Below are positions 45,501-58,567 of a stretch of DNA of 64,000 bases, in pieces (within the stretch, counting starts at the first letter, position 1; every line of letters starts with the position of its first letter). The DNA is from Paracyclopina nana (taxonomy: Eukaryota > Arthropoda > Copepoda > Cyclopoida > Cyclopettidae), in NCBI GenBank assembly GCA_019096065.1, contig JAGUCH010000003.1:5518001-5582000 (forward strand), written 5' to 3'. The notes under the pieces are model-generated. The model was not told where the DNA came from. It saw only the letters and a list, made by a program, of their open reading frames with translations, and did not search any database. The position numbers and the translations under genes are program-made.

Positions 45501-48500
45501 TAGTAGCTCTTAAAATCCTTACTTCATTTTGTCATTAGCTCATTTGTCTTGTGTCAGCTTGGCGTACCCACTTCTAAGGAAGACTAATACAGCTAATTTC
45601 AACCAGCCTTCCTATATTCTCCTCGTGATGAAAGATGTTGTGGTCATGAGCCCGAAAACTCTTTGTTTTGCTCGCATCATTATTGCAAAATAATGGCTCC
45701 ATTATAGTCATTTTTTGATCAACTTTGTTGCAATGTTCAAGGTCAACCATATGTTAATTAGAGCTCCTGAGTTGGTTTTAAAAAAAGGCTATTTTTGAGG
45801 CTAGCAGCACTTTTTTCATCAATCTGGATCCATTAGAAGTTGGCAACAAAGCCATATCAGCTGCAAAAGCGGTTGGAAACAATGCAATTTTGCGGTGGAT
45901 TTTTTTGGGCTGTTCTTCACGTGATTTAAGGCGAACCTGAGGCACATTTGCGCTACTGCGTGCTAATACTGCTACTTGATGACAAACTATCTGGCTTGGG
46001 CATAATTTTTCAGTCATCTTGAAGGATCATAAATACTTGTGTGCCTTCATGCCCATCGATTTTGCGAGCCATATGAAGAGTCCAAATCAAGCGCGCGGTT
46101 CTTTAAAGTTGGCCAACGTCCAATCTCACTAATTTGATCAGCAGCAGTGCGAATTTCGAAAACTGATGAGCAGGCATAAAAATGTCATCCAAATATGGTT
46201 ATGACTTGGCTTCGGCATTAATTGTGTCCATAATCAGCTTTTTTATTGATGCTCATCAGCTTGGCAAATGATGGCGCACTGCATTTGTAAATTGTCATAC
46301 TTTAAAGTTAAAATTTTTTCTTTCATTTATTTATTGTCAATCTAAATGTGCAACCCTTGCAATTACCACCCCTCGAAAACACCTTCTAAAAGCCCATGGC
46401 AACTAGAGTGTTTTTATGGCCATTTATGCATGTTGTATCGGCTTTTATGGATCGTTTTTCACTCATTCTGAGGTGTCATTTGTCATTAAAAGGTGCACTG
46501 TCACGTACATGAGACTACCAAAGTTTATTCCAGAGGAATCCCGAATTTTTTTGAGCAGCCAAAACAAGACACTCACTGAAATGATATTTTCTAAGGGGTG
46601 GTAATCTTAATTCTAGTTGTCAGTTGCTATTACTAATATGCTCACACTAATTTTGTGTAGTTGCCTAAATGACAAGTTTATCGGTCCATTAATGATTAAG
46701 TAGATACACCGGGTACACAGTTGGAGTCCAAACATTGTCTAAACGCTTCTGGCTGGATCTTTATTGGAACTAATTGTGGAGGCCTCCTGCGAGAGGGATT
46801 CTGGATGTGCAAACTAGCATATGATGTTTAAAACATCCTCCTCATAGCTCCTTTTCATTAGAGAACCCGAGAGGCCTTCTTTTTTATAGCCCGCAGCAAA
46901 AGTCAAACTTTTTTATTGGTGTAAAACGAAGATTCCTGGCTCATCAAAATATGCTAAATGGCTGGGCAAAAAACGATGCTGACTTATGCTACTACATAGC
47001 ACAATGTTGTAAAAATGTGTCAGTGACAGCAGCAGCGCAAGCTGGCAGCTTTACTACATAAAATCAATTAACACTCCTCATTTCTTGGCACAAGGGCATA
47101 TTGCATGGCGAAATGAGGCTATGGCTGTTGCGACAATTACATGTGTAGTACAATCGAAGGCAAGCATTGCTAGCATGTGGTGGAGGAATTGGCGAAAAGG
47201 GTGAAGCCACAGTGTAATTGTCAATCTGTCTTTGTCAGCAAGAATTATTGAAAAGCAAACAATAAATCTGGGCCAATAATAAGGGTGGTGTTCCTCTTGC
47301 TGAGAGGCCATCATTTGTCATTTTATTCGGTCTATTATGCAGATGTTTTTATCTCGAGTATGCTGTCACTGCCTGCGCTGCTTAGTTTGAGCAACTACGT
47401 ATATTGCAGTAAATACCCAATAATAACCAGAAATATCGGTGCGCGCGTTACGTGCTGAAAAACTGGAGCTGCACTCGCGCGACGACTTCCTGTGTGTGTT
47501 CAATCACTCTATATAATTGCTCGTGACATTTGGACGCGCATTTTGATAAATGCTTACTTACTCTAGCAAACAGACTTCCACTAGCACAAAAGTGCAGGTC
47601 CAATTAGAGCATTGTGATGCAATCTCACCTATATCAGCTGATGCTTGTACGCACTACAAAAAATTAATAGTAGGGCAGGGCTATCTCTAACGAGCAATCC
47701 TGACGGAACAAAGTCGTATTTAATCACGAAACTAATTTAAGTTTTTTCGTCCTCACCTAGTTGGCGCTGCAGTTGCGCTAGAACATAAAAAATGCGGGAA
47801 ATTTAAACTGCAAATTTGGTTTAACTTGTGCGCCAGCGAGCACTCCTTTCACATGCCTACAAGCGCTACCAGACAAATCCGTAAAAAATTAATCCACCAC
47901 AGTGTCAGGCTTTTTTAAAGAGATTTTGGCATGAAACACAATTATCACTGCAAAAGCAATAATGAAAATCCACAGATCTAACATAAAATTTCGTCTTGAA
48001 GCCTACCACAGCGTAGTCATTTGATTAGTAACAGTACAGCTGCCGTAAGAGTTCACCTTATTAGTATAGATCATCTTGTAGTAGGGAAAATCTTCAGAAG
48101 CACAATTGCGCACTGAGGAAAAACCTCGAGCTAGCTCTGGGCTCGACACAGAAATCATCTTCAGGCTTTCCTTTCTTATGAATTTTCACAGCATCCTACT
48201 ATTTTTTACCACCGAGTGAGGTAAACAGCTTTTTATAATTGGGCTCGTTTTTTGCTTTGGGCTGGGATTCAAAATTAGATTCTGATATCTTGTGAACCGG
48301 CAAAAAAGTTGTATTAGTTCTATATAGTATATAGCTGTAGTGTTATGCAAGGTGAGAGCAATTATGAATTTATGACAGGCTCAACTGCCTGGTTTATTGA
48401 TTTTCCACGCGGCTTTTTATAGGCCCATTGTGCCCATGGCATTTTTAGTGCAATGGCTAACATGCTAAATTTGATGTCCAATTAAGATAAGTTGCAATTT

Positions 48501-50538
48501 CATCACGCATGTTGTGGCTTAACTACTCACGGTGGTTTAATTACAGACTCCAGCCATGAAACTGCTGCAAGCTGACTTTAAAAGCTTGTGTCTTTTCAGC
48601 TGAAAAACGAGTTTTTGCTTCCAAACCCGAGCTAGGCTGACCCGCGTGGCATACAAGGAAAAGGAGCTGCTAGGGTCGTTTTAGAGGCGAAAAAGAACCA
48701 CAGTTTCTTGAAAAAGAAGACATAACGTGCCAAGAGAAAGCAAGTGATTTCCACATAGCAGCTATAGACCAGTAGCATAAACAGCCAAGGACGACAAACA
48801 AACAAACAACAACAAAGGATATATCCTGCTTTTTGCCATGAGTCCTCGCTGCATTTGCATTCTTCGGGATGGCCGCGTCTTCTTTTTGAAGAAGAAGAAG
48901 TGGGCTCAAAACTGTGAAATCTGCCCGGCTACATGGCGTAGCACGTACGTCGAGTAGCCTCGTTGTAGTAACAATGCGTGAAAAGGTCTATCAAAAGTTT
49001 GCTTCGACACACTGCTGCATCTTTAATGAATCTTGTTTGGTAGACCGCCTACAATATTCTGGTGGTTATTCCTAAAGTTCTCCTTCTTCACCGAGATTTC
49101 CTCATGGCTTTCTAATATGGCGAAGGTCCGAATTGCACACTCCAGTCCAAACTAATGCTGAATTGCAATTTGTGAATAAGAGAGTGCAGCTGCCGCCTGG
49201 CAATTCATCTAAAATTCATCAATGCCGAAAATAAAGCTGCTTCCCTCAAGTTGCTTGCTGCATTCGCGGGCTTTCTACATCCGCACTCATTTTCATTATT
49301 CCAAAGATATGGAAGCGTTGGGAATCATGGCGAGATAGTATGAGACTTTAAAGTTTCATGATGCTCAGAAATGAGATTGACTTTGCGCTATTGCCACAGC
49401 AATGACCCAATTACCGCGCGCGCGCACGCCTGTGTGTGCTCAATCATTTATCATCTTGACAGAGCGGCAGCTGACGTCATTATTATTTTGAGGGGAGAAG
49501 ATCAAGCTAGATTAACAACAAATTAATCATGCTCAAGTGTCCTCTTGTGCCTTTTGTCAGCTATCTCCTTCAACGCGAGGTGGTGACCTTCTTTCGTCCA
49601 TCTACAACTGCGGTAGTCCGCAAAACAAAAGCATCAAACTTTCAAACAAAAATACGAGAGGACATGGCAAAAGGGGGAATTCTATTAACATAATAAAGTG
49701 GAGAGGCAAAAGTTTATTCTGCTGTTTGCCAAAGAGGCCAAGGAAATTGAGGAGTCTCTTAACTCTCAAGCTGCAAATTCACAAGTATCATTGATAAGGA
49801 TATTAAGATAGCTAGGGGTACGTAGCAGTGTGCAGTATGATAATAGCTCTCCTCCGCAAATTGCTCGAGAGGGATGATGGCCAAAAGTTTTTTGCCTAAG
49901 GACCTAGTTTTAACTGTGAGAAGTCTACTACCTCCAATTAGTACTTGGATGTGGGGTTGTTAATTGGGACACGACAGGTTCCATTGAAGCTCGACATCTC
50001 TTCATCGCACACATGCTTTCTTGCACGACTTCTATGGTAGCTCCCATTTTTTCTCCCTATAAACTTTTCCAACTTTTTGTGCTCAATGATTATAGTCCCC
50101 AAGTGGAGAAACTTGTATAGATTTGCAAGCTCTAAAGATAAACAATGCAACTGCATCGAATGACAGCATCGCATCGCCATGGTAAATTTGTCCACAATGA
50201 GGAGTAGTAGCATAGCATGCAGATTTTTGCACTTTTTAAGAGCCTCGAGGCTGACATTATATGCAAAGATAATTTGACAGCCTTTTTTACCTCATCAACT
50301 GTCAACATATGCAGTTTTTCAACGTTTTTCCCTTTAAAAACTGGCATATACTACTATTCCCATGCACTAATCTAAATATGTAGCTTGCTTGCGCGTAACA
50401 CGATTCTGATTCTAGCGTAGGAGTAGCGCAGTAAAAAATTGCCATATTTTAAAAGCAAAGCATGTTAGCAGTGGCTGAGCAAGAGATTGAAGAAAAGCAG
50501 CCAGGAAAGGCTTGTAAAAATTTTATGGTCTCCATTCT
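36564..50538 (-). other. Large intron of the ADAMTS-like gene, left part; no supported gene
   Basis: About 14 kb of AT-rich sequence lies between the first TSP1 exon and the CMC transposon. No frame has recognisable domains or a splice pattern, and no tRNA or named repeat is convincing. It may contain enhancers, which cannot be seen by eye. Confidence 0.5.
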
Positions 50539-50556
50539 CCCAGCGAACCCCTTTTG
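50539..50556 (+). repeat. Left terminal inverted repeat of the CMC element
   Basis: The 18 bases are identical to the complement of 58568-58585. The preceding two bases are CT. Confidence 0.85.
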
Positions 50557-50800
50557 AAATTCAAAGTTAATAAAAATTTGAAAAAAAGCTGATGAATAGT
50601 ATTTTTCGGAACGACTTTGGTATTATTGTATTGGTAACACGAAAGAAGGACGAAAGTCGATCATGGAACGACTTTGAAATTTTATAAGAAAGTCGATCCC
50701 AAATTAGATAAATGAACATCGTTTTCAAAGTCGATCAAACGCATTTCAAAGTTGATAACGAAAGTAGATTGAAAACTCTTGAAAAGCCGATACGCTCCAG
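50557..50800. repeat. Left subterminal repeat array
   Basis: Several copies of a short motif, AAGTCGATC, GAACGACTTT and TTTCAAAGT variants, occur in both orientations (for example near 50632, 50655, 50670, 50690 and 50730). Related motifs recur at the right end at about 58260-58530. In plant CACTA elements such subterminal motifs bind the TnpA protein; here that role is inferred. Confidence 0.6.
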
Positions 50801-51144
50801 ACTGTGTTCTTGCCAAAAACGTTCGAAAATTTGAAAAAAAGGCCACTAATTGAAGGCCGGCCTTGTATGCCCAAGAATATGATGTTATTTCAATTAATTT
50901 ACCGAAATTGTTTAGGAGATATTTATTTATCACACATAGTTATTGGCATGCACGTTTTTTCGTGCGTCAATTAAACATACAAATTTTCTAGAACATGTTA
51001 AATAGTAGTTATATAAGTCCTGGAACGTCACACATGGCACATATTGGCAAATTTGCTAGCTAAACATACATATTAAATGGCTTCAAGGCCTAATAGGCAT
51101 TGCACAAAATGTTGTAATGAAATAATAATGTTTTTTATCTCCGT

Positions 51145-54100
51145 CTACTTCATGTAGGGCTTCTTGTCCTTGTTCCTCTCCTGAAGTCGTTTCTGAGCAG
51201 CCAGAATCCTTGCCTCCAGCTCTTCACTTGTCAGATTGGCGAACGGGTCAGGAACAGCATAGGGATTGTCTGGCAGCTGTAATATGGAAGTGAATCAACT
51301 TTAATGCATCTAAAAATGTTTGTGAAAAAGCTGCTCAAAGAGTTTTTTGCGAAAGGAAGACTTGCTTAAGTAAAAGTTTGCTTTGCAAATATGTTCAGCA
51401 TTTTTAAATTCATTAAAAGGACTCACTGGCGGGAGCGCGGGTTTAATTGGTCGGCCTTGATCATCAAAACGAGTCGCAACAGGTTTGGAAGACGTGTCAG
51501 CACCTGAACGCTCCTGTCTGAGAGAAACACTGATGGGATTCGTGAATCTGGATTGGACAGTGAAGCCGACATCCATTTGCGCAGGCTGTTCTTGCGCTTG
51601 TTGTTGCTGAGAGTGACAACGCCCAATTGACTCTTCATCAGAGGACGAGAGCGTTATAGTGGCAACATTCTTCTCCAATTCAGAAGGCGATTCGAACTCC
51701 TCCTTGCTGCCAGCGTCAGTACTTTCCTCGTCCACTTCGTCCGACTCCTCCTCGCCAGATCCCAAAGTGACATCCTTCAACTGCTCCTCCTCCTCGTTCT
51801 CACTATCAGAGCGAGCTCGGCGTGGCAGCTTGGTGTCCACTGGGAATTTGCTGAGCAACGCATCGAGATCGGCAACATGATCATCCAAACACTTTTTGTA
51901 GACGGAATTGAACTGCAAATGGAATTTAAGAATCATTGCAAAAGCTGTACTGGCGCAACAAGATTACTTTAAGATGCAATAGTTAACTTATTGCCAAAAT
52001 TTCTACCGAACTACTTACGTCAGGGCAATTTTTAGGTTGGTCGAAAGTCAACTTTGTGACATCTTGGCCATCAGCTTTGGCAGCAGCAATTATGCCCTGC
52101 ATAACCTCGTACATGGTGAAGACTTTCTTGGAAGTCCCTCCTTGCCTGAGAGAGTCAAAAAGTGTTTCCTGGGTGCGAAAGGCTTTCCCAGCTTGTTCGC
52201 GATCCTCGCCAAGGCTGCATTCAGCTCGAGCAGCTTGCAGCTTCTCCTTGTACTGCCTCAGATCTTCCATGGCCGAGCCAGGTGGAATGGCGTGCTGTAA
52301 AACAGTTATTGAACACATTCCGATCAAAAAATCTTCAATTAGCACCTTCTCGCTAACTAACGCGCGATGACAACTGAGATAGAAATTCAACGCTCATTAA
52401 TGCTAATTGACTTACCACGTTTTGAACATAAAATTCGTTGTCCATATTGTGGAGCGCTTCCATGGCAGCTTCGGGATTGGCGGCTTCAGCAAACGCCACT
52501 TCAAGGAGCTTGGTGCGAGCGTTGGAGAAACGAGTGGCAATCACTTTTCGAACGCCTTCAAAAGAGCCGACGAAGGTTTCGCCGCCAAGTTGCAATTGCG
52601 ACCGAATAAATGGGATGATGTCGGTCTTGATAATCTTTTCGAAAGATTCGGGCACCTGCCTTTTGTAGTACAGCATCTTTTTGCGACTAATAAATAAATG
52701 TACACCACTACATATTTTGCGATTGAGTGAAAAAAGTGATCGAACTTACTTCTTTGGGTGCCTCCAAATGAGGTGTGCCATGGCAACTCGAGTCAAGAAG
52801 ACATTCGTGAATGCAAATCCAATTCGAACGTTAATTTTGCCTTGTCGGGCATCAAACTCGTCCTTAATGAGTGCGACCACCTTGGACTGCACGTAATGGC
52901 TCGACATGAAAAGGTCAAAGGCCACGCCCATGAAATCGAACGGAAGAAAACGTCCTAGAATGCCGCACGAACGGGATTGCTTCTCAGCTGCGTTCTCCGT
53001 GATGTTGCCGATCTCGCACCTAATCCGGGCTTGCTCAATAGAGAAATCCTCGATGACCGTCTTGACCCCGTTAATGGCTTCCAAAATCCTCTGGAAGACA
53101 ATAAGAAAGTGATTTTAAGTTACCACGAATGATTTCAATGATGACTTTTCTTACAGTTGTTGAGCTCTTTGTCGCCTTGCTCGTTAAGGCCTCGAGCACC
53201 TTCTTCACCTCAGTGATGATCATGTCTTGGAGGGCATCGCAGACTTCATCCAAACGTTGAGCCAATGCTTCATCGACAGCTGCCTTGATGACAGCCTTAA
53301 ACGGCTCAGAGGTTGCCCGAGTCCGTTCTAAGTCATTTAAGAATGACCGGAGCTTGTCGTCCAACTGTTGCTCACTGATGACAACAGCTTCAGTATAAGT
53401 TGCGCCCAAATCCTTAATGAAATTAGCAAGTTTGTACTCGCCGCTAGATTGCTAATAATCGAATGTCAACTTACCACTCTCGGAACAGTAATGTCGTACA
53501 AGATGTTTTCAGCACCCGCGGCAGCTTGTTCTTGGTGGGGAGCTTCAGCGACAACCTTTGGGCCAAGTTGAACAACAGGAACGAGCATTTGTTGAGCGTT
53601 GGACACACGTTTCTCGAGCGTCGGCTTCTTTGTCGGCGAAACTGACTTTAACGTCTCCGTATCAGATTCCGAAGTTTCTTCAACGATGCGCTTCCTTTTC
53701 TTCTCGCCGCTGTCCTTCTTAGCGCTCTTCTTCTCAGACGCCGGCGGCTCCTTTGATGATGCGGCTGCGTCCTTTGATGTTCCCGGCTGGGGGTCGAAAA
53801 TGACTGGCGCCACCGATTTCTTGGAACTGCCCTTGCGTTCCTTGAGTTCTTTGGAACTCATTCCTGACGTCCTCGAAGGAGTGAAGAAAGGATTACCAAT
53901 GAAGGATCCTCCAGTTGCAGTTGACTGCAAAGTACAAACGAGTTACAATTTCATTAGCAGGGAACCACAAACTTAGCTACTTACTTGGCTAGAAAGAGGC
54001 GATGAGCCTTGGCCTTCGGAAGAGCTAGAGATGACCTTCTTTGCTCCCCTCTTTTCAGAACGAGGTTTGAAATCCTCATCTGAGTCGTCGCCCTCCTCAG

Positions 54101-54667
54101 CAGTACTAGGCAGTTTCTCAACCACACCACTCCTCAGAGAAACTTTTCCCCAACGCTGGTACGTGATCTTTCCCGTGATCGGATCGCGTTCGTTATAGGT
54201 CCAATTCTTCATGAACTTTTCTCCCCAGTTCTTGATGAGCGAGGCCTTGACGGCGCACTTCTGAGGGTACGGCAAAGACTTGAACCGAGCATTGAGGTCC
54301 TTCAAAAGAGTTTGAAGGCGAGACTCGTCAACGCCTGAAAAAAAAGTTGTGAAGTATTTCGAATTAAGTTTGGAAAGAATAAGTTACCTTTCTCGACTCG
54401 GCAAAAGATGGACATTGCCTTTGTCGGCTCCGTTTCATCCATAAGGAAGTTATGGATCTTGGCTCGCTGCTGCAAGGACAACTTCTTCGTAGGCTGATGA
54501 CCAACCACCTCGTCCACCGTTTGCTCATCGGCAAAAACATGATCGGCAGGCAACCACATCGCCGGCTGCGGATCCTTCAGGCAAATGTACACCAGGGTGT
54601 CGTAGGTCGCTCCAGGAGAGTCTGGAGGGGTCTCGTCGGTCTCCTTCTTCTTGCCTCTCGGTGCCAT
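51145..54667 (-). CDS. Nine-exon accessory protein of the CMC element, 947 residues, unknown family
   Basis: The ATG is at 54667. Exons: 54388-54667, 53985-54334, 53475-53924, 53155-53412, 52750-53090, 52416-52686, 52019-52294, 51427-51912 and 51145-51276. All eight junctions preserve frame, and introns run from 53 to 150 bp. The N-terminal third is basic with KR- and Ser-rich tracts that could be nuclear signals (EKKRKR). The middle, coded by exons 4-7, is a predicted helical region of about 350 residues. Exon 8 has a strongly acidic stretch (SDSENEEEEQ, EEESDEVDEES). The C-terminus is a short Lys/Arg-rich helix. I recognise no domain. Its place inside the transposon termini, opposite the transposase, is that of a TnpA-like DNA-binding or regulatory partner. 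The intron number is unusual for a transposon gene, so capture of a host gene is an alternative. Confidence 0.75.
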
Positions 54668-55122
54668 CGTTCCTTTTCGCAATAGCTCCAAAGATGTTCG
54701 AGATATTTGTCGATTTCAAAAATGGCGATGTTGCAATGGCGTCGCTTTTTTTGAACTGGCGTCGTTTAACGGAAAATTCTAGAACGCGCCAAAGTTTAGG
54801 CAGCTGTGGCTGAATTGGCCGTGGCGGGCTGCCTATGTAGCCGCATCAACTTTGGCATGTCTTTCGATCGGCTTTTATGGGCGATGCGAAAAAAAATTTA
54901 AATTTCAAAAAAATTATAATTTTGAAATAAACATTATTTCCAAAGAAAATATAAACGGGTAATGTTAAAAAATTAGTTTATCGGCAAATATTAATTTTTT
55001 TTTGACGTCAACATATTTTCGTCGCGCCCGATGAATCAGCGATTTTCGTAACGCACAAGTGATTTGACGGAAAAAAAAACAAAACTAACGTAAGTGATTT
55101 GAACACGCATTTCGAAGCCAAG
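54668..55122. promoter_or_regulatory. Divergent promoter of the CMC transposon genes
   Basis: 455 bp separate the two start codons and must drive both genes. The left part contains two TGGCGTCG-type words (near 54737 and 54758). The right part is very AT-rich. No classical TATA box was chosen. Confidence 0.5.
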
Positions 55123-58088
55123 ATGCCGAAAAAGAAAGCAAAAGGTGCCAAAGACAACGCGGCCAAGCAGGCACGTTACCGTATTCGAGCAAATGATGCC
55201 AAAAGGAAGTTGAGAGTTCTTCAATATCGTTGCGCTGCTAAAGTTCGCCAATATCAAAGAGCGAATGGCATTAGTGATGAAATGTAAGTGCGATCATTTC
55301 ATTCTACCTTGTAATTGTAATTCATTGATGCAATTTCAGGTTGCGCGATGACAACTTCATGGCTGATCATCCAGATTTGTGTTTATTCACGAAAGAAGAT
55401 CCGGAGACAATTTCGCAGTGCATTAATCTTCTAAAAAATACGTCATCGTCGTCTTCTGGTGAACTGGAGGATAATGGGCACGAGTCCGATGGCGATGTCA
55501 CTTTAATTGACAACACCGACTTGAAACGTAACGAGCGGCTTCTTCAAAAGAATTTGAAACGCAAACTGCAGGAATATGGCCCAATTGAGCCTCACGATGT
55601 AACGCCAGAGTTTGAAGATTCTCAAATGGAAGAGTATCTAAGACAAACACAGGAGCATGACGGCCAATCTTTGGACACACCAACTTTTGAAGAAGCTTTA
55701 GAGACGGCTCGGAAAAAGAAGAGAGTGGAAACTTCCACTCAATTAGCAGAAGATGATAATTATCACAACGAGTTTCTGAATCCATTGCCATCAACTTCAG
55801 GAATGCAGCGGCAAGATCAAAGGGATGCTGCTAATGACGAGTTTCTAAATCCATTGCCATCAACTTCAGGAATGCAGCGGCAAGATCAAAGGAATGCTGC
55901 TAATGACAAGGACGTCGAAAACAACAAAAGTGACGACGATGACAGTATTGTCTTTGAAGATGCCTCTGATGAGAGCTTCCAAGAAATGGATGAAGTTTTT
56001 GATGAACCTCAACCAATACATGCAGAGACCGTTCAGTTGGATTTCATGGAAAATGAACGTTCTGGAGAAATAACGGATCCAAATGAAGATTGTGATGCCG
56101 ATCCAGCTTCTTTTGCCGATTTAATTGCATTGCCGCTTAACGATGAGGAAGATGATGTCTTCTACGATGCTTTCGAAGAAGTTCAAGAGGATGGACCAAG
56201 TGACCCTCGTGAAGATAATGCTCTCATCATGCAAGGGACTAATCTCTGTGATTTCCGTGAGGCTCTTCACAATGAGGCGCAACTGCCGACACTGAAGGAA
56301 CGAAATCACGCTCTGTACGCGAGATTTTTCTTCTTATCATCTATTCTCGCTGTCACAGACCGTGCCGCCAAAGCTTTTTGGAATTTCGCAAGATCATTGT
56401 CTGATCGCACTTTGCTGTCATTCAAAGCTATTCGAAAACGGTTCATAAAAGTGATCCCGCCAGTACACATGACTTATGAATTCTATGATACGAAAACGAA
56501 GAAGATTTTGCAATACCAAGGTTCGAAATTCCCCAGGAAAAGATTCCCAAGGCCAAGATATCGCTTACTTTGTGAATGGTCAAGTGTTGAGATAACCAAG
56601 CTTTACGAATTCTTTCGGAGCGTTCATAAGGAGGACTTTGTAAGTGAATTCGAAGGGAAAAAGTACCTCGATCTTTTTGTGGATGGTGTTCCATTAGCAA
56701 AGTCATCCGATTGCCAAATGAATGTGCTCTGTGCAAGGTTTTTGCCTTGTGGAAAAGTGTGGCCAGCAGCTATCCATGTCTACCGGCGTGGCCAAACAAC
56801 TGATATTGTTGAGCTGTGCAGTAGACTGCTGCAAGAATGCGCCGATAATGGATTCGTAGTGCGAAAATTCATTGGAGACAGTCCAATGAGGGCAAAGATG
56901 AAATGTTTGAAGCAACACAATGGCTATTGCTCATGCGAATGGTGTTATTGCATTGGCAAATACTTAAAAGATGAAAAGAAAATGAGCTTTGACTCAGAAA
57001 CCATGCTGTACAAACGACGGACACATGAGCAGTGGCTTGAAATCGCTTCGAAAATTGATACGGACCCAAGCAGTATAAGTGAGAGGGACAGATTTGGCAT
57101 AAAGGGATTCTCTCCTTTATTAGACCTCCATGCATTTGATATTATTAAAGACTTTGTACCGGATCCCATGCACAATATCTCTTTGGGAGTCGGACGTGCA
57201 TTCCTTGGCCTCATTTTGGAAGTTAACAAAGCCAAAGATATCGTCAGCATGGTTGGGAACGAGATCGCCAAGAAGTTTGATGAGTTATGGATCAACCAAG
57301 ACATTCCACAAGAGTTCGCTCGTAGTCCCAGAAGCATTAAGAACAATTTCAAACATTTGAAAGCAAGTGAGTTATTAGCCATCATTTGTTGTGGTTTCTC
57401 ACACATGTACACAGCCATGAAACCATTTGCATCGAAGTCAGTAATCAAAACATGGCTTTATTTTGTGTACATCGTCCATGCTGCATTAATGCCCGATTCT
57501 GTATTTCAAAACATCATGCCAGACTCCATTGCGTTCAGAAAGCAGAAAGAATTCTACAAGCTGTATGAGCACAACTATGGAAAGGGAAATTGCTCATTCA
57601 ATGTACACACATTTAGCCATTTGTTGGAAATCCGTAAAATAGGCAACTTGAGCGATTTCAGCGCAATGCCGTTTGAAAGTTTTTTCAGTTATCTGAAAAA
57701 AATTATCAAACCGTACACATTAAGTTTTGCAAAGCAGTGCTTGATAAAGTCGTTCATATGCAACATGAATGAGCACTCATGTAAGTACAGCGTCAACATC
57801 AAAGTCAACAGTCGCAAGAGGACAATTAACAATCTCATTTGCACAAGGGACGGCCTGTTCTACTACATGACAGATAGTGATGGCGACTATTATGTGTGCA
57901 ACCAGATATTTACCAAGAAATTCTTCACCCCAGAAGCTCCGGAATTAGATTGGGATGACATTTGTGTCAAACTGTTTGACAGACTGGATGAAGAGGATGT
58001 CCGTGTTCACAAACGAAAAATACTTTGCAAAGCAATCTTAGCTGATAAAGTGCTAATCTCAATTCCTAACGATGTCTATTTCACATAG
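55123..58088 (+). CDS. CMC-type transposase, 969 residues
   Basis: Two exons: 55123-55283 and 55340-58088, with a 56-bp intron splitting the Met54 codon. The N-terminus is strongly basic (MPKKKAKG), as in nuclear DNA-binding proteins, then comes an acidic region with a 23-residue tandem duplication. The catalytic half resembles the Transposase_21/Tnp2 type: DGVP near residue 503, GDSP near 566, a C-S-C-E-W-C zinc-like cluster, PDPMHN near 661 and an H-T-F-S-H block near 810. The acidic residues of these motifs are candidates for the DDE/D active site that cuts and joins the transposon ends. There is no frameshift or stop, and AATAAA follows at 58110. The open frame in exon 2 lacks its own ATG at the start, which supports the intron. 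Confidence 0.85.
55770..55907 (+). repeat. 69-bp tandem duplication inside the transposase gene
   Basis: Two adjacent 69-bp units (55770-55838 and 55839-55907) differ at only a couple of bases and encode a 23-residue repeat beginning E-F-L-N-P-L-P-S-T-S-G. The frame is kept. The near identity suggests a recent duplication in the acidic linker. Confidence 0.9.
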
Positions 58089-58109
58089 GAATGTAAATGT
58101 GTGTATGAT

Positions 58110-58115
58110 AATAAA
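58110..58115 (+). terminator. Polyadenylation signal of the transposase gene
   Basis: AATAAA lies 22 bases after the transposase stop codon. Confidence 0.7.
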
Positions 58116-58259
58116 ATATTAAATTACAAATTCAATTGTTACTTCATTAGTAGCACAGTGGCGGCGATTATCAAAGAGGAAATTGAATTACGGCGTAAAA
58201 ATCATGAAATGAGTTTTGAATTAGCATTTTTAATTACTAACGCCATTATGTCAAAAATC

Positions 58260-58530
58260 GCAAGTCCCACATTCTAATCAACTTTCATCGAACTAATTTC
58301 AAGAAAGTCGATCGATTCTGAGCGGCATCAACAAAGAATTCCTATCAATTTTCAAAAACGAATTTAGACTCCACTCTTTTCAAGTTTCAAATTAAGTTTC
58401 AAAAGTCGTTCCGACAAACAAGTTTGAAACTGGTTTCGAAATGTGTTTACGAAAACGCATTTGAAAAAAGTTGTTTGGGATTGACTTTCAAAAGAGTTGT
58501 CATCGACTTTAAAAAAAAAAGTCGACTAGG
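58260..58530. repeat. Right subterminal repeat array
   Basis: It contains AAGTCGATCG, TCGTTCCGAC, TTTCAAAAG, CATCGACTTT and AAGTCGAC variants in both orientations, related to the left array at 50557-50800. It lies just inside the right terminal inverted repeat. Confidence 0.55.
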
Positions 58531-58567
58531 AACTGATACGAATTTATTTGATCTTGGGAACTTTCGG

